DNA of 64,000 nt from the NCBI GenBank assembly GCA_963697995.1, contig OY969110.1:1736001-1800000 (forward strand). The letters are read 5' to 3'. Both the position numbers and the translations under genes were made by a program. The notes beneath the pieces were generated by a model. That model worked only from the letters and a program-made list of their open reading frames with translations, had not been told where the DNA came from and searched no databases. This stretch comes from MFD00082-c5 sp963697995 (GTDB lineage Bacteria > Chlamydiota > Chlamydiia > Chlamydiales > JAJFMB01). Below are positions 35,314 to 44,038 of the stretch, piece by piece (within the stretch, counting starts at the first letter, position 1; every line of letters begins with the position of its first letter).

Positions 35314-36314
35314 AAGTTTTAGGAATAGAGAGCACATGTGATGAAACAGCGGCATCAATTGTCGAGGATGGAAAAACTATTCTCTCAAATGTCGTTTCCT
35401 CCCAGATCGACCTTCACAAACATTTTGGGGGCGTGATTCCAGAACTTGCCTGTAGAAGACACATCGACGTGATCCTTCCGGTGATTCAACAAGCTTTGGA
35501 TCAAGCGCATCTTTCGTTAAAGCAGATCGATCTTATAGCGGTTGCCAATGGTCCTGGACTTATCGGCGCCCTTTTGATTGGTCTTAATACGGCTAAAGCT
35601 CTAAGTTTAGCCTTAAATATTCCCTTAGTCGGAGTCAATCACGTTGAAGCGCATCTTTTTGCAGCCCTTATGGATAAGGACCCCATTTTTCCCTCGCTTG
35701 GAGTGGTGCTATCTGGGGGACACACCTTTCTTGCCAAGATGAATGGTATAGGTGATTACGAACTCATTTCGGAAACAATCGACGATGCCTTGGGGGAGGC
35801 TTTTGATAAAGTGGCAAGAATCCTCTCTCTTCCTTATCCTGGAGGACCGCAAATTGAGGCTCTTGCGAAAAAAGGGGATCCAAAGGCATTCCCCTTCACC
35901 TCAGGATTTGTCAAAAATCGTCCTCTTCACTTCTCATTTAGCGGTTTAAAAACAGCTGTTCTCTATAAGGCTAAAGGGCAAAATTTAAGCGAGACACCAA
36001 CTGAATTAAGCGAAGAGATGAAAGCGAATCTGGCTGCCTCCTTTCAATACACAGCTTTTCAAGATGTGGTCACAAAAGCCAAAAAAGTGCAGCAAATGCA
36101 TGGGTGTAAAAGCTTTTGCTTCGGTGGGGGCGTCACTAACAACCGAGCCCTTAGAGAACTTTTTGCAAAAGAGTGCCCCGACACTGCTCAATATTGGCCT
36201 GAATTTCATTTATCTTTAGATAATGCCGCTATGATTGCAGGGCTTGGGTATCATGTCTACAAAGCTAAGGGGGCGGCAAAAAACTTACAAGCCCTCACAC
36301 GAATTCCTTTATAA
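35310..36314 (+). CDS. tsaD: tRNA threonylcarbamoyl transferase subunit TsaD
   Basis: A protein of 334 residues with the ASKHA fold. The N-terminal signature ESTCDETAASIVEDG is followed by metal-binding HVEAH, VVLSGGHTFL, and GGGVTNNRALRE near the C-terminus. It transfers the threonylcarbamoyl group to A37 of ANN-decoding tRNAs together with TsaB and TsaE. Size and motifs are standard. Confidence 0.95.
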   Translation: MKVLGIESTCDETAASIVEDGKTILSNVVSSQIDLHKHFGGVIPELACRRHIDVILPVIQQALDQAHLSLKQIDLIAVANGPGLIGALLIGLNTAKALSLALNIPLVGVNHVEAHLFAALMDKDPIFPSLGVVLSGGHTFLAKMNGIGDYELISETIDDALGEAFDKVARILSLPYPGGPQIEALAKKGDPKAFPFTSGFVKNRPLHFSFSGLKTAVLYKAKGQNLSETPTELSEEMKANLAASFQYTAFQDVVTKAKKVQQMHGCKSFCFGGGVTNNRALRELFAKECPDTAQYWPEFHLSLDNAAMIAGLGYHVYKAKGAAKNLQALTRIPL

Positions 36315-36362
36315 AAATTAAAAGTTTTTGTAGGATGGCCTTTAAATTTAAAGGACACCCGC

Positions 36363-37460
36363 ATGAAATTTGGCCTTATTTTTTCTTGTGCAATGTTGTT
36401 TTTCTACACACTTTCTCTAGAGGCTGAGCAATTTTCCGATGTTTTCAAACCAATCTCAATCAAATATCTCAACGAGTTGTTTGATAGCGCAAATCCTGAA
36501 AAACAGGAGGAGTTAAACCACCATTTTCATATAAAAAAAATATACGGGGCTAGGCCAGACAATAATAAGTACATCACATCTTACTCTCTGTTTTGGAAAT
36601 CCACACACACTAGTCTGCCCCAACCTCTTGTAAATGAAGAGAGTATTCATGAAATAAGGACTTTTTCTCGTGCGACTTCTTCTTTTTATAACTACTATGT
36701 GGCTCCAATGATCCAAACGATAAAAAAAAGAGCGCAATTACATCCAAAATGGGTACCCCGAATTTATTTAGCTGCCGATTTAGAGTTTATGGTGCCTCAT
36801 TTGCAAGAACAAACTAAAGCTGAAATTTATCTCATGGCGTCAAGTTCTATAGCACACAACCCAGGAGCGCTATGGAGATTTTTAGCCTTTGATGATCCTC
36901 AAGCTTATTTTGTGTGTATTAATGACAGCGATGAGTATATAAACCCCCACAATGAGTCTAAAGTGTTCTCCTGGTTAAAAGATTCTTCGAGCAAGGGATG
37001 GCTTAGGTTAATGACATTAAATTATAGGGAAAATCTTGAGGAAGCTCTTTATTCACCTCTTGTCGCATCTTCTTTATGGTTTAAAAATGTCCAGAATTTA
37101 AATTTTAACATGGAAAAAGCAATGAAAGGGTTTATTCTTCACAGACAATTGTTTCCTGATGAAGAGAGGCATCCCAGAGATGTTAGCTATGATACGCATC
37201 CTTATGGATTTGGAAACGAATTTCCGACTTACGGCTTCGACGAGCGCTTTTTAAAACATGTCGTTTATTATGAAATGGCCAAAAGAGGTGAGTTAACCGC
37301 TTTTCTTGTAAATAAGTTTGAAGAGGTGAATGCCAATCAAATCCTTAAAAGTGCATCGGCTAAAAATTTGGTGTTAATGGATATTGAATTCATCCGGAAA
37401 AACAATCTTCGACCAATTTATGGAGTCAAATTAATACCTGAATTATGGAGTCATAATTAA
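36363..37460 (+). CDS. Exported glycosyltransferase-like protein
   Basis: A protein of 365 residues with a signal peptide (1-20, SLEA end). The core has RIYLAADLEFMVPHL, GALWRFLAFDDP (168-179) and the D-x-D-containing INDSDEYIN (187-193), an arrangement like GT-A glycosyltransferases of surface-carbohydrate loci. I cannot name the family precisely. One base overlap with the sulfotransferase-like gene shows they are one operon. AT-rich compared with tsaD. Confidence 0.6.
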   Translation: MKFGLIFSCAMLFFYTLSLEAEQFSDVFKPISIKYLNELFDSANPEKQEELNHHFHIKKIYGARPDNNKYITSYSLFWKSTHTSLPQPLVNEESIHEIRTFSRATSSFYNYYVAPMIQTIKKRAQLHPKWVPRIYLAADLEFMVPHLQEQTKAEIYLMASSSIAHNPGALWRFLAFDDPQAYFVCINDSDEYINPHNESKVFSWLKDSSSKGWLRLMTLNYRENLEEALYSPLVASSLWFKNVQNLNFNMEKAMKGFILHRQLFPDEERHPRDVSYDTHPYGFGNEFPTYGFDERFLKHVVYYEMAKRGELTAFLVNKFEEVNANQILKSASAKNLVLMDIEFIRKNNLRPIYGVKLIPELWSHN

Positions 37461-38293
37461 TGAAAATTTTATTTACATTTTTTAGTTTCTTCTTTTTGGG
37501 CAATGCACATGCATTTCTTGAACATTACACTTATGGAAGCGGGACAGTTAAACCTGGAACCGCTATTTGTTTGCCGATAGCAAAGGCGCAACTGTTTGGA
37601 GAGCGTTGTTCGGGTACAAGCTTTTTTAGGATACTTTTTGATGAAAATGCGCATTTTAAGACGACCGACTATTACGGTCATAAGCATTTCCCTTGCTGGT
37701 TTGATTACCCGTATGACGAGGTCTTTTACCAACGTCCAATACATGAGTATACCTTAGAGGGCAGCGATGATTGTCTCTTTCTAGTTATCTTTAGAAACCC
37801 CTACGACTGGTTGCGAAGTTTCCACGAAAAACCCTTTTGCGGTACAGCTTCGATGTATAACCTTAGTTTTAGCCAGTTTATTCGCTCTCCATGGCTTGCA
37901 GGTGATGATCCAACTTGTAGTACGCCTCTCGATACTAACCCAACCGATAAAAAACCTTTCAAAAATTTGATCTACCTACGTACAGCTAAAATAAAAAACA
38001 TGCTTAAAATACAAGATCTCGTCAAAAACGCTTATTTTATCAATTATGAGACACTTAAAGAACACCCTAAAGAAGTGCTTCAGGAGATTCACGAAATCTT
38101 TGGGATTCAGTTTAAAGAAGATTTTACATCTCCTACTTGCCATTTCCGTGGAAGCCAATGCTTGCCAACTGACTTTAAAGAATCTCAGTATAATCCTATT
38201 TCCATAGAGGATTTAAAATTTATAAATGAAACCCTCGATGAAGAAATCGAAAACAGTATTGGGTACACACTTGTTCAAGAAATGAGCAATTAA
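37460..38293 (+). CDS. Exported sulfotransferase-like protein
   Basis: A protein of 277 residues with a signal peptide (1-18, AHA end). The 5'-phosphosulfate-binding P-loop-like segment GERCSGTSFF (47-56) and the 3'-phosphate-binding IFRNPYDWLRSF (110-121) are the two PAPS motifs of sulfotransferases. It also has NYETLKEHPKEVLQEI, the usual C-terminal helix signature. Sulfotransferases move sulfate from PAPS to sugars, lipids or proteins. An exported form is odd because PAPS is cytosolic in bacteria. Its stop lies next to a MITE-like element. Confidence 0.72.
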   Translation: MKILFTFFSFFFLGNAHAFLEHYTYGSGTVKPGTAICLPIAKAQLFGERCSGTSFFRILFDENAHFKTTDYYGHKHFPCWFDYPYDEVFYQRPIHEYTLEGSDDCLFLVIFRNPYDWLRSFHEKPFCGTASMYNLSFSQFIRSPWLAGDDPTCSTPLDTNPTDKKPFKNLIYLRTAKIKNMLKIQDLVKNAYFINYETLKEHPKEVLQEIHEIFGIQFKEDFTSPTCHFRGSQCLPTDFKESQYNPISIEDLKFINETLDEEIENSIGYTLVQEMSN

Positions 38294-38568
38294 TACTCGG
38301 CCCTGAGAAAGTAAGGGTTCCTTGAGAAAAATTTGCAGTTAAGGAGTAAGAGAGACATAGCCTATTTTGCAAGGTTCAATTATATGACAATGAGAAAAGC
38401 TTAAAAATTTCGCGAATGGAACACGCACTCTCCAAAGAAAAAGTGATCCTTTTGTAACAAAAAAAGCGGTGAACGACGCTTCCCCCCCCTTGTGGGGGTG
38501 AGGAGTAAAACGCATTTTTTGTCAAAAGGGGCACTTTTTATTGGAGAGGACTTTTTCAGGGCCGACTA
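38294..38568. mobile_element. MITE-like repeat, copy 1 (about 275 bp)
   Basis: Bounded by TA dinucleotides and imperfect terminal inverted repeats of about 18 bp (CTCGGCCCTGAGAAAGT at the left, ACTTTTTCAGGGCCGACT at the right). The whole interior is the reverse complement of the copy at 51055-51334. A C-run/G-run hairpin lies in the centre (38485-38498). No ORF. The right end supplies the stop codon of the fucosyltransferase-like gene on the minus strand (TAG at 38566-38568). Confidence 0.82.
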
Positions 38569-39528
38569 ATCATAAGATACTTCCACATATGAAACATTGG
38601 CTATACAGGCAGCTTCATAGCTAAAACTACTGTATTTTGTGAGAATTAATTTTTGAGTTTTGGTAAGGAGAAAAAAGTCGACTAAACTATCAAGTTGTCC
38701 TTTTAATGTGCACCGCTCTATGTTGTCAAATTGATCGAACCTCAGTTTGTCATTTATGATGACTCTTTCCCCAAAATGTTCCTTCATCTCCATTAGACAT
38801 TTTTTTGAGTCTCCACAAACATAAAAAGTGACCTTTGGATTTTGGGATATTTCTTGTTCCATCGCCTCAAGGTATTTCCAGTATGCCACTTTATCGACTC
38901 CAAAAAAGGGAAGTAAATCAGTTCCTCGTATATGAACACCAACGGTATAATCAGAAAATTGCTCATGAATGAGATCTACTTTATCCCGCACATATTTTAC
39001 AGGAATCAATGTTGAATAAAATTCTTGTTTTTTTTTCAGATAGACTTCATTAGACATACCTTTGGGTTTAATATTATGGATTGTTTGAATTACAACATTT
39101 TTACAATTGATCGGAACACTAATTTGAAATTCAGCGCCAGGAGAAGTACAAAACAATTTGTGATTTAGAAGCTCTCTTTCATCTGTAATGGTTTCGCAAA
39201 AATCGACCGGTTCCCATATCAATCCTGGGTTGTCGCTATCTCGTTTAAAACCAAATAAAATACCATCACTTGGTAAATCATTGATAAATTCAAAATTTGG
39301 ATATTCAAACAAATCACTCCATTGGGAATCGCCAATAATAAAAGACTCTTTAGGATGAGACCAATAGACCACTAATTTTCGATCTAAGTGGTCTGAAATC
39401 ACTTTTGAGGAGGCTAACGTTCTAAGACGATTACAAAGTCCGTTTAAACCTGAAAAAACCAAAACATTTTCGTTGGTGTATGAACAAGAAAAAAACAAAC
39501 TCAAATATAAAATTCTAATAAACATCAT
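38566..39528 (-). CDS. Exported fucosyltransferase-like protein (GT-B)
   Basis: A protein of 320 residues with a signal peptide (1-18). The N-terminal GLNGLCNRLRTLASSKVI and the later VGVHIRGTDLLPF (HIRGTD at 199-204) match the GDP-fucose-binding pattern of alpha-1,2/1,6 and protein O-fucosyltransferases. The stop codon falls inside the terminal repeat of the adjacent MITE-like element, so the C-terminus may have been altered by insertion. It faces the other two exported transferases. Confidence 0.65.
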   Translation of the reverse strand: MMFIRILYLSLFFSCSYTNENVLVFSGLNGLCNRLRTLASSKVISDHLDRKLVVYWSHPKESFIIGDSQWSDLFEYPNFEFINDLPSDGILFGFKRDSDNPGLIWEPVDFCETITDERELLNHKLFCTSPGAEFQISVPINCKNVVIQTIHNIKPKGMSNEVYLKKKQEFYSTLIPVKYVRDKVDLIHEQFSDYTVGVHIRGTDLLPFFGVDKVAYWKYLEAMEQEISQNPKVTFYVCGDSKKCLMEMKEHFGERVIINDKLRFDQFDNIERCTLKGQLDSLVDFFLLTKTQKLILTKYSSFSYEAACIANVSYVEVSYD

Positions 39529-39656
39529 AAATAACTCATTATCGTTAATTTTTTTATTTACAAAAAATTGGTCAACCGAAAGGCTACATCATTAAAAAAA
39601 AACATATTTTTTTTTAAAAAATGAACATACCTTTAAGTTGAAATGAAGGCAAGGGA

Positions 39657-39983
39657 GTTTTTCTTTGGAGAGTGCGTGTTCCATTCGCGAAATTTTTAAG
39701 CTTTTCTCATTTTCATATAATTAAACCTTGCAAAATAGGCTATGTCTCTCTTCCTCCTTAACTGCAAATTTTTCTCAAGGAACCCTTACTTTTTCAGGGC
39801 CGACTAAATAAACCTTGCAAAATAGGCTATGTCTCTCTTCCTCCTTAACTGCAAATTTGTCTCAAGGAACCCTTACTTTTTCAGGGCCGACTAAATAAAC
39901 CTTGCAAAATAGGCTATGTCTCTCTCACTCCTTAACTGCAAATTTGTCTCAAGGAACCCTTACTTTTTCAGGGCCGACTAAGG
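39657..39983. mobile_element. MITE-like repeat, 5'-truncated copy with a tandem 87-bp array
   Basis: From about 39657 the sequence matches the internal part of the other copies (TTTGGAGAGTGCGTGTTCCA). The last 87 bp of the element, from AAACCTTGCAAAATAGGC to CAGGGCCGACTAAAT, is then present three times in tandem (starts 39723, 39810, 39897), each ending in the terminal repeat. The left half of the element is missing. Confidence 0.82.
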
Positions 39984-40080
39984 AGTTTTTAAACATTTCC
40001 GTATTAAGCGTTGGAATAAATAGCATCGAGACCATTACCTCCGATCATTAACCAATTGCTGCTAAAATCATAAATTAAGC
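39984..40080. other. Spacer upstream of the rpmG promoter
   Basis: Part of the 617-base gap 39529-40145. The rest of the gap holds an A/T-run-rich leader of the fucosyltransferase-like gene (39529-39656), the repeat array and the rpmG promoter. I see no ORF here. Confidence 0.4.
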
Positions 40081-40110
40081 TTGCCTCTTAAAGATAAAAT
40101 GAGTTAGAAT
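40081..40110 (+). promoter_or_regulatory. Probable sigma-66 promoter for rpmG
   Basis: TTGCCT (40081-40086), an 18-base spacer and TAGAAT (40105-40110), about 35 bases before the rpmG start. Confidence 0.55.
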
Positions 40111-40145
40111 CGCTCCCAAAACCACATCCCTTGGAGACACTTTTT

Positions 40146-40301
40146 ATGGCAAGTAAGCGTGAAAAAATTAAGTTGAAAAGCTCAGAGAGCCATTATTTTT
40201 ATTTTACAGTAAAAAACAAGACACAAACTCCCGATCGTATTACACTGATGAAGTACGATCCTAATGTAAGAAAACGGGTCGAGTTTAAAGAAACAAAATA
40301 G
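40146..40301 (+). CDS. rpmG: 50S ribosomal protein L33
   Basis: A protein of 51 residues, MASKREKIKLKSSES at the start, then YFTVKNKTQTPDRITLMKYDP and a basic end. This is the L33 pattern (KLKSSES, TVKNK, L.KYDP) without zinc-binding cysteines. GGAGA lies 11-12 bases upstream. The transporter permease gene follows after eight bases, the same order as in C. trachomatis (rpmG, permease, ATPase). Confidence 0.93.
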   Translation: MASKREKIKLKSSESHYFYFTVKNKTQTPDRITLMKYDPNVRKRVEFKETK

Positions 40302-40309
40302 AGGCTATC

Positions 40310-42220
40310 ATGTTCGAGTTCTCCATCGCAATGAACTATCTCATTCCCCGATGGAGACAGCTTTCTGTTTCGATCATTAGCTTAATTTCTATGCTGGTGA
40401 TCTCGTTGGTCGTCTGGCTTATCCTTATTTTCTTCTCAGTCACTGAAGGGCTAGAGAAAGGGTGGATTCAAAAACTTATTTCATTAACAGCTCCCATTAG
40501 AGTCACACCGACAGAGCACTACTTCAACTCCTACTACTATTTAGTTGATACCATTAGCCAGCGCTCCGACTATACAGTTAAATCGATCGGAGAAAAAAGG
40601 TTCGCTTCAGAAACCGACCCGTTAGATACCGACGTCGATGAGCTCCCTCCAGCTGAGTGGCCCCTCCCAGATTTCGATAGCCAAGGAGAATTAATCGACC
40701 CTGTTAAGCGCGCCTTCTCTGTTTTTGAAAATTTAAAACTAAAAGCAAGTGATTTCCAAATTAGCGCAGGTCAACTCTCTCTTACAAGAGCCGGTTTACC
40801 CCCTTTTAACACCGCTTCCTACCTAGGCTCTATCGATAAAGAAAATCAAACACTAAAAAATACGCTTCTTCCTCCATCGATAGAGGACATCAATCACTGT
40901 ATTTTCACCCTAAAATCCCCCTCGTTTTTAGATCAAATCGATGTCAAATCACTTCAGACAACCTCGCTTTGGAAAATCCCTAAGACGCTAATCCCCAAAA
41001 GCGGTCTTTATTATGGAATGGGGTGTTTTAAAAATGGGGAGCTCGTTCAGGTGGTGATTCCTGAAAATACGAAAGATTTAACGTCTCTTGGTGATATGTT
41101 AAAAGGGTTTACCTCTCTTAAAGTGGTCACTTTAAAAGTTGAACCCGATGAAACCGCTTTCGTTTTTGACAAAATCAACGGCAATCTAGGACTACCCCCT
41201 CTCTACTTTCCTCAAAAGACCACTCTAAATCTGACTAAACCTTTAGAATCATTAGATTCTGTCTCGGTTGCCTTAAAAATTCAGGAAGGTGAATGGCAAG
41301 GAGATGTTCCACTTCGCGACCTCTCTTTGAAAGAAGCCTTAATGAGCACTGATTTATCGTTTGAACCCCACCCTCTTTTTGGAGAACCGATCTTACTACC
41401 TAAAAGTTTTAAGGAACAAAAAGTGTACTTGGGCGACAGAGGATTTCTCTCTTATTATGCACCCACTGCAAGTTCTGTCCAAGAGCAAAAAATCCCCGTC
41501 TTCGTTCTAGGGTTTTACGATCCCGGTATTATCCCGATTGGTGGGAAATTCATTTTAGCCAACAACTCTTTAGTTTCCTTATTTGCTCAAGCCCACAACG
41601 AAGGCAATAGAATGCAGACTAGCGGGATACACTTAAGGTTTGACGATTTAAAACAAGCCGCTTCATTGAAAGAAAAAATCCTCAAACAGTTTGAAAAAAA
41701 AGAGATCGCTCCCTATTTCAAAATTGAAACGTATGAAGAGTTTGAATTTACAAAAGATCTTATTCAACAACTAAAAAGCGAAAGAAATTTATTTACCCTC
41801 ATTGCAACTGTCATCATTATCGTTGCTTGTTCAAATATCATCTCGATGCTGATCATCTTAGTTAACGATAAAAAACTGGAGATCGGTATTTTACGCTCTC
41901 TTGGGGCAACGTCTCGTCACATAGCCACCATTTTTGGGATCTGCGGCGCAGTCATGGGTTGTTTGGGAAGTTTTATCGGTGTTTTCGCTGCTAGCTTAAC
42001 TTTAAAAAATTTAAATCATCTGATCGCTTTCTTGAGCCGTATGCAAGGATTTGACCTCTTAAATCCGGTATTTTACGGCGACACCCTACCAAAAGAGATG
42101 AGCATGGAAGCCTTAGCCTTTGTCGTAACCTCTACAATCGTACTTTCTCTCTTTGCTGGAATTATCCCCGCCTTTAAGGCAAGTGCTCTCAAACCTTCAC
42201 AGATTTTAAAGGCAGAGTGA
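40310..42220 (+). CDS. lolC: LolC/E-type ABC transporter permease
   Basis: A protein of 636 residues with four membrane helices: one near residue 25-50 and three at the C-terminus (about 500-630, including LIATVIIIVACSNIISMLIIL). NDKKLEIGILRSLGA is the coupling-helix signature of LolC/E and MacB-type permeases. The extracytoplasmic domain is longer than in LolC of about 400 residues. Likely moves lipoproteins out of the inner membrane with the ATPase encoded next; its stop overlaps that gene's region by a few bases. Confidence 0.82.
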   Translation: MFEFSIAMNYLIPRWRQLSVSIISLISMLVISLVVWLILIFFSVTEGLEKGWIQKLISLTAPIRVTPTEHYFNSYYYLVDTISQRSDYTVKSIGEKRFASETDPLDTDVDELPPAEWPLPDFDSQGELIDPVKRAFSVFENLKLKASDFQISAGQLSLTRAGLPPFNTASYLGSIDKENQTLKNTLLPPSIEDINHCIFTLKSPSFLDQIDVKSLQTTSLWKIPKTLIPKSGLYYGMGCFKNGELVQVVIPENTKDLTSLGDMLKGFTSLKVVTLKVEPDETAFVFDKINGNLGLPPLYFPQKTTLNLTKPLESLDSVSVALKIQEGEWQGDVPLRDLSLKEALMSTDLSFEPHPLFGEPILLPKSFKEQKVYLGDRGFLSYYAPTASSVQEQKIPVFVLGFYDPGIIPIGGKFILANNSLVSLFAQAHNEGNRMQTSGIHLRFDDLKQAASLKEKILKQFEKKEIAPYFKIETYEEFEFTKDLIQQLKSERNLFTLIATVIIIVACSNIISMLIILVNDKKLEIGILRSLGATSRHIATIFGICGAVMGCLGSFIGVFAASLTLKNLNHLIAFLSRMQGFDLLNPVFYGDTLPKEMSMEALAFVVTSTIVLSLFAGIIPAFKASALKPSQILKAE

Positions 42221-42222
42221 TC

Positions 42223-42897
42223 ATGACAATTCAATTACAAGCCAAAAAATTGAAAAAGAAATTCTTCTCCCCCCTTAAGTTGACGATCCTTGATTCTGTT
42301 GATCTTGAAGTAAAAAAAGGGGAAAGCGTTGCTATCATTGGCAAGTCAGGACAAGGGAAAAGCACCCTTCTTCAAATTTTGGGAACTCTTGATAAAAGCG
42401 ACTCAGGGGAGCTTTTTATCTCTCAAAAAAAAGTAACCTTTTGGAATAGACCACAAATAAGAAATGAAAACATTGGATTTGTATTTCAATCATTTCACCT
42501 TTTAGATGACTTAACTGCTCTTCAAAACGTTTTAATGCCAGCTCTTATTAGAAGGAAAGCGATCCAAAAGGGAAGTCCTGCCTACTTCAGGGGGTTAGAA
42601 CTTTTAAATCTCGTGGGATTATCAGAAAGAGCTCATTTTAATACAAAACTACTCTCTGGGGGAGAAAAACAGCGAGTTGCTTTAGCAAGAGCTATGTGCA
42701 ATAACCCCGACCTCATCTTAGCTGATGAGCCCTCAGGGAATTTGGATAAAGAAACCGCTACTCATATTCACTCCCTCCTATTAGATTTTTCAAGGCAAAG
42801 AGGAAAAAGTCTTATCATTGTCACACACGATATGAGCCTTGCAAACCTTGTCGATTCAACCTATACCCTTCACAACGGACAGCTAACTAAAAATTAA
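42223..42897 (+). CDS. lolD: LolD-type ABC transporter ATPase
   Basis: A protein of 224 residues with Walker A GKSGQGKST, signature LSGGEKQRVALARAM, Walker B LILADEPSGNLD and the H-loop VTHD. It belongs to the LolD/MacB/FtsE subfamily. A GTG at 42217 is an alternative start overlapping the permease stop. It forms an ABC transporter with the preceding permease. Confidence 0.88.
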   Translation: MTIQLQAKKLKKKFFSPLKLTILDSVDLEVKKGESVAIIGKSGQGKSTLLQILGTLDKSDSGELFISQKKVTFWNRPQIRNENIGFVFQSFHLLDDLTALQNVLMPALIRRKAIQKGSPAYFRGLELLNLVGLSERAHFNTKLLSGGEKQRVALARAMCNNPDLILADEPSGNLDKETATHIHSLLLDFSRQRGKSLIIVTHDMSLANLVDSTYTLHNGQLTKN

Positions 42898-42970
42898 ATT
42901 TTTATATTGACATTTTGACCCTTAATGCGAATGATCACGATTTTAAGATGAAACGCAGCAAAGGTCACTT

Positions 42971-44038
42971 ATGTCACAAAAACGGTTGACGGCTTTTTTC
43001 CCTTGGATTTTCTCTCTCGTTTTGATTTTCCTTTTAACGGGATTAGCTCTATCGGTCGTTTCGTTTTTAGAAATTTGCACTTCAGAGTGCTCTGAAGCTC
43101 ATCAATACCGTTTTTTTAACATCCCTCTTAGTTACATCGGAATTGCCTTTTTTTTAGTATTAATAGCAGTTCATTTATTATCTTTAAGATTTTACTCGTT
43201 AAAACTTTTATCCGCATGGATGATCGCAGCAGGTTTTGGCGCAGAAGCAATGCTTGTAATTATTCAAAAATATGTGATCGGTAAGTGGTGTCCAATTTGT
43301 TTAGCAATAGCAGCCTCCGTTGGGGCAGCAGCTTTAGTGATATTATTCTCCTATCTTTTCGAATTACACATGTTTATCACAAAAAGCAAAAAATTAAGAG
43401 CCAAGAAAGCTATATTGAATGGAGTTTTAGCATTAGCAAGCTTTGGCGTGGGTTTTTTCTTAACTTTTTCAGCGATCACCAAAGAGGACAAAGAATTAAA
43501 AGAGCAAATAGCTCTTGAAGAAACTCTTCTTTTTGGTGAAAAGCTAAGTCCTGTAACGGTCTATATTTTTACTGACTGGCAGTGTCCAGCTTGCAGAAAA
43601 GCTGAACCTGCCCTTGAAAAAATGTTTCCCAAAATCGTCAAAAACGCAAGGGTTGTTTTTGTCGATCACGCCGTTCATACAGAATCGCTTAATTTTATGC
43701 CGTACCATTTAGCTTTCATTATGAAAAATAAAGATAATTATGTGAGTTTGCGCCACTCACTTACTAATTTATCGACAAAAACAGATGCTCCCACAGAAGA
43801 AGAGATTGAAAAACTGGTTAAAGAAGTCGGTTGCACTTACGACAAACCAAACTATTCAGACATCATCTTGGGGATTAGAACCTTCAAAAGGCTTGTCAAT
43901 GAGCTTAAAGTGCAAGGGACACCGACAGTTGTTGTTGTGAACAGGAAAAGTAAAACACAAAAAAGACTGACCGGTTTTGGTTCGATTACAGAAGAAAACG
44001 TCTTAGCTGCCATCGACGAGCTCAACATAAAAGAGTAG
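42971..44038 (+). CDS. VKOR-DsbA fusion protein
   Basis: A protein of 355 residues. The N-terminal half is a vitamin K epoxide reductase domain with four or five helices, loop cysteines C36 and C40 (CTSEC) and the active C107-P-I-C110. A further helix leads to a thioredoxin/DsbA-like domain with C205-P-A-C208 and a cis-proline VQGTPTVVV. The VKOR part oxidises the DsbA part using quinone, giving a complete disulfide-forming machine in one chain. A second system in addition to the DsbA/DsbB pair at 7769-8844. The end overlaps the convergent MFS gene by 36 bases. Confidence 0.9.
   Translation: MSQKRLTAFFPWIFSLVLIFLLTGLALSVVSFLEICTSECSEAHQYRFFNIPLSYIGIAFFLVLIAVHLLSLRFYSLKLLSAWMIAAGFGAEAMLVIIQKYVIGKWCPICLAIAASVGAAALVILFSYLFELHMFITKSKKLRAKKAILNGVLALASFGVGFFLTFSAITKEDKELKEQIALEETLLFGEKLSPVTVYIFTDWQCPACRKAEPALEKMFPKIVKNARVVFVDHAVHTESLNFMPYHLAFIMKNKDNYVSLRHSLTNLSTKTDAPTEEEIEKLVKEVGCTYDKPNYSDIILGIRTFKRLVNELKVQGTPTVVVVNRKSKTQKRLTGFGSITEENVLAAIDELNIKE

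Noticed and set aside
39723..39983. Tandem 87-bp units as CRISPR or satellite
   Set aside because: The units abut each other, each ending in the same terminal sequence as the MITE-like copies, so they are amplified element ends.
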